In this document: in pieces, positions 58,406-64,000 of the stretch
Position numbering within the stretch: position 1 is the first letter of the stretch
Layout of the letters: every line of letters starts with the position of its first letter
Source of the DNA: Salinisphaera sp049568105
GTDB taxonomy: Bacteria > Pseudomonadota > Gammaproteobacteria > Nevskiales > Salinisphaeraceae
Reading direction: 5' to 3'
DNA length: 64,000 bases
Assembly (NCBI RefSeq): GCF_049568105.1
Contig: NZ_CP145335.1
Span: 3,100,001-3,164,000 of the forward strand
Made by a program: the position numbers and the translations under genes
The notes under the pieces: model-generated
The model's input: the letters and a program-made list of their open reading frames with translations, nothing else
What the model was told of the DNA's origin: nothing
Database searches by the model: none

Positions 58406-60847
58406 TCAGACCACCACGTTGACTAGCTTGCCGGGCACCACAATGGTCTTTTTAATGTCCTTGCCCTCGATGTGCCGAACGACATTGGGTTCCGCGGTTG
58501 CGACCTCGGCCACTGTATCGCGATCGGCATCCGCGGGCACGTCAATGCGGGCACGCACCTTGCCGTTGACCTGTACCACCAGAGTGAGCGTATCGCGCAC
58601 CAATGCGGCCTCATCAGCCACGGGCCAGTCGGCATCCATCAGCAGTCCGTCGCGGCCCAGTACCCGCCAGAGTTCGTCGCCGATATGCGGGGCGATCGGG
58701 GCCAGCATGCGCATAATCGCTTCCAGCGCTTCCTGGCGAACGGCCTGCATCTCAGCGGCCGGCGCGTCATCGAGGCGGCCTAGCGCATTGACCAGCTCCA
58801 TGATCGCGGCGATCGCGGTATTAAAGGTATAACGCCGGCCGACGTCGTCACCGACCTTGGCGATCGTTTCATGCAGCTTGCGGCGCAGTTCGCCGGCCTC
58901 GCCTTCGGCCGCGGTGGCCGGCGCAACGATGCCAGCCTCGACGTGGGTTTCAACCAGCCGCCACAGCCGATGCAGGAAACGATGCGCGCCCTCTACGCCG
59001 GCCTCCGACCATTCCAGTGACTGATCCGGCGGCGCCGCGAACATCGAGAACAGCCGTACCGTGTCGGCGCCGTAGGTCTCGATCAGTTCCTGTGGGTCGA
59101 CCGTGTTGCCCTTGGATTTGGACATCTTGGCGCCGTCTTTGAGCACCATGCCCTGGGTCAACAGCGCCTTGAATGGCTCGTCGGCCTGAGCCAGGCCGAC
59201 GTCGCGCATCAGTTTCTGGAAAAAACGCGCATACAGCAGATGCAGGATTGCATGTTCGATGCCACCGACGTACTGATCGACCGGCATCCAATAGTGCGCT
59301 CGGTCGTCGATCATGGCGTCGGCGTCCGGGCAGGTGAAACGCGCGAAATACCAGGACGATTCCATGAAGGTATCGAAAGTATCGGTTTCGCGTTTGGCGT
59401 CCTTGCCGCATTGCGGGCAGCTGCAGTTCACGAATTCCGGCATGTTCGGCAGCGGCGAACCGGCGCCTTCCGGGGTAACGTCTTCGGGCAGGACCACCGG
59501 CAGATCCTGTTCCGGTACCGGAACGGGCCCGCAACCGTCGCAGTGGATGATCGGGATCGGCGCGCCCCAATAGCGCTGCCGCGACAGCCCCCAGTCGCGC
59601 AGCCGATACTGGGTCTTGCGGCGAGCAACGCCACGGGCTTCCAACCGGTCGGCGATGTCGGTAAAGGCGGCATCGAAATCCTTGCCGTCGTCTTCGCCGG
59701 AATTGACCAGCGCGCCCTTATCCACGAAGGCCGCTTCGCTGACGTCGCCCGGTTCGCCGTTTGCGTCGGCGATCACCGAAACGATCGGCAGGTCGTAGGC
59801 ACGCGCGAATTCCCAGTCGCGCTGGTCGTGGCCCGGCACGCTCATGACCGCGCCGGTGCCATACCCCATCAAGACGAAGTTGGCCGCGAAGACCGGCAGT
59901 GTGTCGCCGGACAGCGGGTGGATCGCCTCGACCGGCAGCCGATAGCCTTTTTTGTCGCGGGTGGTCAGTTTGGCTTCGGCGGTGCCGGTCTGGCGGCATT
60001 CCTCGACAAAGGCCGCCAACTCGGCGTCGGTATCGGCAGCGGCCGCCACCAACGGATGGTCGGCCGCCAGCGCCATGTAGGTCGCGCCGTGCAAGGTATC
60101 GGGACGCGTGGTGTAGACCGTCAGCGGTGCGTCCTGGCCGGCGACGGCGAAATCGATCTCCAGACCGGTGGAACGCCCGATCCAATTGGCCTGCATGGTC
60201 TTGACCGCCTCCGGCCAGCCCTCCAGTCCGTCGAGATCGTCCAACAGTTCGTCGGCATAGTCGGTGATGCGGGCGAACCACTGCGGAATCGCGCGCTGCT
60301 CGACGATCGCACCGGAGCGCCAGCCACGGCCGTCGACCACCTGTTCGTTGGCGAGCACGGTCTGGTCGACTGGATCCCAGTTGACCACCGATTCGGCGCG
60401 ATAGACCAGGCCCTGCTCGAACAGCTTGGTGAACAGCCACTGCTCCCAGCGATAGTAGGACGGATCGCAGGTGGCCAGTTCGCGCGACCAATCGTAGGCA
60501 AAACCGAGCTGTTTGAGCTGATCGCGCATGGCCCCGATGTTCTCGCGCGTCCATTGCGCCGGCGGCACACCATTTTTGATCGCGGCGTTCTCGGCTGGCA
60601 AGCCGAAGGCGTCCCAGCCCATCGGCTGGAGCACGTTCTTGCCGCACATACGGTGATAGCGTGCGATCACGTCGCCGATCGTGTAATTGCGCACATGCCC
60701 CATATGCAGCTTGCCACTGGGGTATGGGAACATCGACAGGCAGTAGAACTTCTCGCGATCGTCGCGGGTCACACGGAAAGCATCGGCTTCATCCCAGCGA
60801 CGCTGTACATCGGCTTCGATGTCGGCGAAACGGTAACTACGGTCCAT
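58406..60847 (-). CDS. leuS: Leucyl-tRNA synthetase
   Basis: Class I synthetase with KLHMGHVRNYTIGDVIARY (HIGH-type motif), a CP1 editing domain containing YTTRPDTLHGATYMALA, zinc-type cysteines in the CDGCGPVPVPEQ and CSCPQCGKD segments, and GAKMSKSKGN (KMSKS). The start at 60847 (MDRSYRFADIEADVQRRW) aligns with the usual N-terminus; an ATG nine codons earlier (60874) is possible, while the longer open frame to 61048 overlaps lnt and is not credible. 813 residues, a little shorter than the E. coli enzyme. Confidence 0.97.
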   Translation of the reverse strand: MDRSYRFADIEADVQRRWDEADAFRVTRDDREKFYCLSMFPYPSGKLHMGHVRNYTIGDVIARYHRMCGKNVLQPMGWDAFGLPAENAAIKNGVPPAQWTRENIGAMRDQLKQLGFAYDWSRELATCDPSYYRWEQWLFTKLFEQGLVYRAESVVNWDPVDQTVLANEQVVDGRGWRSGAIVEQRAIPQWFARITDYADELLDDLDGLEGWPEAVKTMQANWIGRSTGLEIDFAVAGQDAPLTVYTTRPDTLHGATYMALAADHPLVAAAADTDAELAAFVEECRQTGTAEAKLTTRDKKGYRLPVEAIHPLSGDTLPVFAANFVLMGYGTGAVMSVPGHDQRDWEFARAYDLPIVSVIADANGEPGDVSEAAFVDKGALVNSGEDDGKDFDAAFTDIADRLEARGVARRKTQYRLRDWGLSRQRYWGAPIPIIHCDGCGPVPVPEQDLPVVLPEDVTPEGAGSPLPNMPEFVNCSCPQCGKDAKRETDTFDTFMESSWYFARFTCPDADAMIDDRAHYWMPVDQYVGGIEHAILHLLYARFFQKLMRDVGLAQADEPFKALLTQGMVLKDGAKMSKSKGNTVDPQELIETYGADTVRLFSMFAAPPDQSLEWSEAGVEGAHRFLHRLWRLVETHVEAGIVAPATAAEGEAGELRRKLHETIAKVGDDVGRRYTFNTAIAAIMELVNALGRLDDAPAAEMQAVRQEALEAIMRMLAPIAPHIGDELWRVLGRDGLLMDADWPVADEAALVRDTLTLVVQVNGKVRARIDVPADADRDTVAEVATAEPNVVRHIEGKDIKKTIVVPGKLVNVVV

Positions 60848-60941
60848 CAGGCGTACACGAAATTCGGTGGTCATCGAACGCGCAAGTGTACTGCCTCGGC
60901 CGGCGGCTGTCCGCCCCACCGTGCTGCAAGGCCCCGATTTT

Positions 60942-62489
60942 CTACAGTCTCGCGCGCAGCGCCCGACGACGCTCGGCCGGCCGGCGCAGGCGCGCCGCGC
61001 GCCAGCGCAGTCCCCAGGCTCCCAGCAGGCCAAGCATGACCACGGCACTGGTGGCCCACCAGAGCGGCGTATCTCCGTAGGCCATGTACGGGGTCAGGCC
61101 GCGCCGGGGCACCATTGGCGCGATCAGGCGCGCGCTCTCATCAGCCGCCGTATGTTGATAGACGTGGCCGTCAAAGCCGATCAGGGCACTGATACCGGTA
61201 TTGGCTGCGCGCACCAGCGGCCGGCCCGACTCCAGCGCGCGCATACGCGCGATGTCCAAGTGCTGGGCCAGCGCCGGCGTACCGGCAAACCAGGCGTCAT
61301 TGGTGACGTTGATCAGCATCCCAGCCATCGGCAGATCGCGGGCAATGTCACGCGCGAACAGATCCTCGAAACAGATCGACAGACCAAGCGCCACGCCATG
61401 GCTATGGAGCAGCGGCTGCGTCACCGGCCCCGCCACGGTACGCCCGACCGGCGCGCCCATATTGCTCAGGTGTCCGGTCAGCCAAGCCGGACCGGGCACG
61501 TATTCACCAAACGGCACGAGATGACGCTTGTCGTAGCGCCCGCGGCCCTGGCCTAGCGCCAGTACGCTGTTGTGATAACCGCGGCTATTTGCGGCCGGCC
61601 AGAGCAGACCCGCAAGCACGGTCTGGTTCCGTTGTGCAGCGGTTCGGCGCAGCTGTTTCAAATATGGCACCACCTGCTCGGCAGGCGCCGGGATAGCCAC
61701 TTCTGGCCAAACCACCAAATCGGCCCGGCTACGTGCGGTCATATCGCGATAGCGCGCTAGAGTCTCGGCCCGGTGGGCCGGCTGCCACTTGTCGGCCTGA
61801 TCAATATTGCCCTGGATGATCGCGACCCGCAGACGCGGCCCGACCGGCTGGGTCCAGTGCGCCGCCGAAGGCACCCACCAAACCAACACCGGCAAGACGG
61901 CGACCAGTGCCAACGCAATCAGCCGAGCGATTAGCGCCCCGGCATAGAGCAGCCATAGCGCGCCGGCAGCGGCCACCAGAACGATGCTCAGCCCATAGCT
62001 CCCTAATAGCGGCGCAACCCCGTTCAGCGGCGCAGCGACCGTGCTATAGCCAAGCGACAGCCAAGGAAAGCCAGTGCCGACCCAGCCCCGCAACAGCTCC
62101 GACAGCCCCCAGGCCGCCGGCACGATTAACAGGGCCCAGATCGGTGCCGCGAAGCGCCGGGTTGCAGCGGCGACCGCGCCGGCCAGCGCCGGATAAATGG
62201 CCAAATAGCCCACCAACGCCGCGACGGCCAGGCCGGCCAACGGTGCCGCTATGCCCGAATAGGTATGCAGGGCCACATAGACCCAAGACACACCAGTACC
62301 GAACAAAGCACAGCCGAATACGAAACCCCGCCACGCCCCGCGCGCCGGACCGGCCCTACGCCATAGCACCAGCAGCCCGATCACACTGATCAGAGTTACC
62401 GGATAGCAATGCCAGGGCGCGAAACCGAACGTCGCCAGCACGCCGAACAGCGCCGGCGCCACCCCATCGCCCACCACGCGGCGCATCAT
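60942..62489 (-). CDS. lnt: Apolipoprotein N-acyltransferase
   Basis: 515 residues: six to seven N-terminal helices, then a periplasmic nitrilase-type domain with the catalytic triad visible as Glu in VVWPEVAIPAP, Lys in KRHLVPFGEYVPG and Cys in SICFEDLFARD. It adds the third acyl chain to lipoproteins in the inner membrane, which the Wza-like and LptE lipoproteins here would use. A C-terminal helix follows. It lies 19 bp after ybeX. Confidence 0.96.
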   Translation of the reverse strand: MMRRVVGDGVAPALFGVLATFGFAPWHCYPVTLISVIGLLVLWRRAGPARGAWRGFVFGCALFGTGVSWVYVALHTYSGIAAPLAGLAVAALVGYLAIYPALAGAVAAATRRFAAPIWALLIVPAAWGLSELLRGWVGTGFPWLSLGYSTVAAPLNGVAPLLGSYGLSIVLVAAAGALWLLYAGALIARLIALALVAVLPVLVWWVPSAAHWTQPVGPRLRVAIIQGNIDQADKWQPAHRAETLARYRDMTARSRADLVVWPEVAIPAPAEQVVPYLKQLRRTAAQRNQTVLAGLLWPAANSRGYHNSVLALGQGRGRYDKRHLVPFGEYVPGPAWLTGHLSNMGAPVGRTVAGPVTQPLLHSHGVALGLSICFEDLFARDIARDLPMAGMLINVTNDAWFAGTPALAQHLDIARMRALESGRPLVRAANTGISALIGFDGHVYQHTAADESARLIAPMVPRRGLTPYMAYGDTPLWWATSAVVMLGLLGAWGLRWRAARLRRPAERRRALRARL

Positions 62490-62508
62490 CGCGCGCTGCC
62501 GACCGCGA

Positions 62509-63360
62509 CTATTCCGGCGCCTCGGGCAACACCGTCATCTGGAACATATGGATACGGCGTGAATCGGCCCGTTGCACGTTAAACTGGAAGTGATCGATGA
62601 TCGCGGTCTCGCCGCGCTTGGGCATATGCCCGAACTCGTGCATGACCAGCCCGCCGAGGGTATCGAATTCGTCGTCCGAGAAATCGGTACCGAAGTAGCG
62701 GTTGAATTCATCGATCGGGGTCAGGGCCCGCAGCTGGTAGCGGTTTTTTTCCTGGCGCAGAATATTCGCGCCTTCGGCCTGGTCGTACTCGTCGTCGATT
62801 TCGCCGACGATCTGCTCCAGCGCATCCTCGATCGTGACCAGACCGGCCACGCCGCCATATTCGTCGACCACCACCGCCATATGATTGCGCGAAGCCTTGA
62901 ACTCCTTAAGCAACACGTTGACGCGTTTGGCCTCGGGCACATAGACCGCCGGTCGCAGCACGCTGGTCAGGGCAAAAGCGTCGCGCTTGCCGTCGGACTC
63001 GACCAGGCTGAGCATATCTTTGGCCAGCAGAATACCCACCACTTCGTCGCGGGATTCGCCGATCACCGGGAAACGCGAATGGCCGGATTCGACGGCGACC
63101 GCGAGAATCTCGGCGGCATCGGCATCCGAATCGATGACCACCATCTGCGAACGCGGCACCATGATGTCGCGGACCTGCTGCTCGGAGACCTTGAGCACGC
63201 CCTGCATCATCCATAGCGCATCGACATCGAGTAGCCCGTTGTCCTGCGCCTCACGCAGCACCTCGATCAACTCGTCGCGATCGCGTGGCGGTCCCGCCAG
63301 ACTCATCCCGATCTGGCGAAGCCAGCCGCGGCTGGACTGATCGCTATCGTCGTCGCTCAT
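62509..63360 (-). CDS. ybeX: CBS-domain protein YbeX/CorC
   Basis: 283 residues: tandem CBS domains (VRDIMVPRSQMVVIDSDAD; VVVDEYGGVAGLVTIED) and a C-terminal transporter-associated domain (EKNRYQLRALTPIDEFNRYF). No membrane domain is present, as in YbeX. It is linked to magnesium homeostasis and ribosome health. The position between ybeY and lnt is conserved. Confidence 0.95.
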   Translation of the reverse strand: MSDDDSDQSSRGWLRQIGMSLAGPPRDRDELIEVLREAQDNGLLDVDALWMMQGVLKVSEQQVRDIMVPRSQMVVIDSDADAAEILAVAVESGHSRFPVIGESRDEVVGILLAKDMLSLVESDGKRDAFALTSVLRPAVYVPEAKRVNVLLKEFKASRNHMAVVVDEYGGVAGLVTIEDALEQIVGEIDDEYDQAEGANILRQEKNRYQLRALTPIDEFNRYFGTDFSDDEFDTLGGLVMHEFGHMPKRGETAIIDHFQFNVQRADSRRIHMFQMTVLPEAPE

Positions 63361-63429
63361 GGCTTACGCGGCCCAGCGCCGCCTCCTCATCCGGTTAATA
63401 TCGTCGGTCACTAGCCAGCCGCGATTGCC

Positions 63430-63903
63430 TCACCCGGCCTGCGGTGCCGCATAGGGATCCGCATAGCCCAGGCGGGCCATCACACGGCGTTCAGCCGCTT
63501 CCATGATCTCGGCTTCATCGTCGCCGATATGATCAAAGCCGAGCAAGTGGAGACTGCCGTGCACCACCATATGCGTAAAGTGCGCATCCAGTGATTTGCC
63601 CTGATCGTTGGCCTCGGCCACGATCACCGGCCGACAGATGACCAGATCCCCCAGAGCCCGAAACCCCGGCAGTCGGGCATCGGCCGGAAACGATAGCACG
63701 TTGGTCGCATAGGGCTTGTCGCGATAGCGGCCGTTCAAATCGGCCGACTCGGCTTCATCGACGATGCGCACATCCAGGCTCACCATATCGGTCTGGGCAT
63801 CGATACCGGCTTCGTCGAGCACGCTGGTCGCGATCTCGACCAGCCGCTCCTCATCGGTTTCGGCCAGCCCGGCCACGGCACAGACCAGGGTGCATTCGAT
63901 CAC
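63430..63903 (-). CDS. ybeY: Endoribonuclease YbeY
   Basis: 157 residues with the zinc motif HMVVHGSLHLLGFDH (His-x3-His-x5-His) and the preceding TNVLSFPAD segment. It processes 16S rRNA ends and takes part in ribosome quality control. The start is GTG at 63903, overlapping the end of the PhoH-type gene by GTGA. Confidence 0.96.
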   Translation of the reverse strand: MIECTLVCAVAGLAETDEERLVEIATSVLDEAGIDAQTDMVSLDVRIVDEAESADLNGRYRDKPYATNVLSFPADARLPGFRALGDLVICRPVIVAEANDQGKSLDAHFTHMVVHGSLHLLGFDHIGDDEAEIMEAAERRVMARLGYADPYAAPQAG

Positions 63904-64000
63904 GAGCCGTTATCACCCTGGTCGGCGTCTTTTTCATAGGCCGAGACGATCTGCTGGACCAGCGGATGCCGAACCACGTCGGAACCGGCAAAACGGGTCA
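63900..64000 (-). CDS. ybeZ: PhoH-like ATPase YbeZ, C-terminal end only
   Basis: The last 33 residues, TRFAGSDVVRHPLVQQIVSA and on, carry the DVVRHPLVQ ending of PhoH/YbeZ ATPases. The rest lies beyond the window. Coupled to ybeY by a GTGA overlap, as is usual for the ybeZYX block. Confidence 0.88.
   Translation of the reverse strand, partial: TRFAGSDVVRHPLVQQIVSAYEKDADQGDNGS

Noticed and set aside
59240..61039. 599-codon plus-strand frame opposite leuS
   Set aside because: leuS is unambiguous on the other strand; the antisense translation has no recognisable motif.
60875..61048. N-terminal extension of leuS to 61048
   Set aside because: It overlaps the end of lnt and adds Arg/Cys-rich sequence absent from the family; alignment favours 60847.

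Overview
The window is a GC-rich bacterial chromosome segment, almost certainly from a gammaproteobacterium. The right end keeps the order ybeZ-ybeY-ybeX-lnt-leuS-lptE, with rplM-rpsI nearby. The osmoprotectant ABC transporter, NtrC/sigma-54 control and a PEP-CTERM-like protein would suit a salt-tolerant aquatic or soil genus. Salinisphaera-like is my guess; nothing in the sequence proves it.

Layout. 1-9.0 kb: a nitrate-assimilation operon on the minus strand (nasS, narK, a 50-residue membrane protein, an FAD oxidoreductase, nasA, nirA). It is preceded by nasT, an NtrC-like site, a sigma-54 promoter and a leader RNA with the two-hexaloop-plus-terminator layout recognised by ANTAR antiterminators. 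9.1-14 kb: an exported protein with two DTG motifs, then a four-gene glycine-betaine/choline-type ABC transporter. 14.2-19.5 kb: a PEP-CTERM-like surface protein, a CitA/DcuS-type two-component system, and a divergent 2-hydroxycarboxylate (citrate/malate) symporter.

20.5-33.6 kb: an exopolysaccharide operon (Wza-like export protein, Wzz-like protein, degenerate CpsD-like ATPase, Wzy/ligase, secreted BNR protein, three glycosyltransferases, initiating phosphoglycosyltransferase, outer-membrane barrel), with a flippase gene convergent to it. 33.7-47.4 kb: a biosynthetic island with a phosphopantetheinyl transferase, two alpha/beta hydrolases resembling the exosortase-A-associated pair, and one 3784-residue NRPS-PKS. 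The megasynthase order is C-A-T-KS-AT-T-aminotransferase-C-A-T, with no terminal thioesterase. By domain logic it would make a beta-amino-acid dipeptide-like product, perhaps N-acylated.

47.8-56.2 kb: tandem 160-bp units, then a roughly 7.9-kb integrative element in the 3' end of tRNA-Gln(CTG), bounded by a perfect 19-bp direct repeat. It carries a tyrosine integrase, a RepA-like ATPase, two related HNH/AP2-like DNA-binding proteins, a serine recombinase, a GrlR-like protein and a probable Panacea-domain toxin-antitoxin pair whose partner is a small membrane protein. A pair of CTGTAG-N6-CTACAG dyads lies downstream of the RepA gene. 56.1-64 kb: tRNA-Gln, rpsI, rplM, a nitroreductase and the lptE-leuS-lnt-ybeX-ybeY-ybeZ housekeeping block, all on the minus strand.

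All assignments come from reading translated sequence and motifs by eye; no database search was run.
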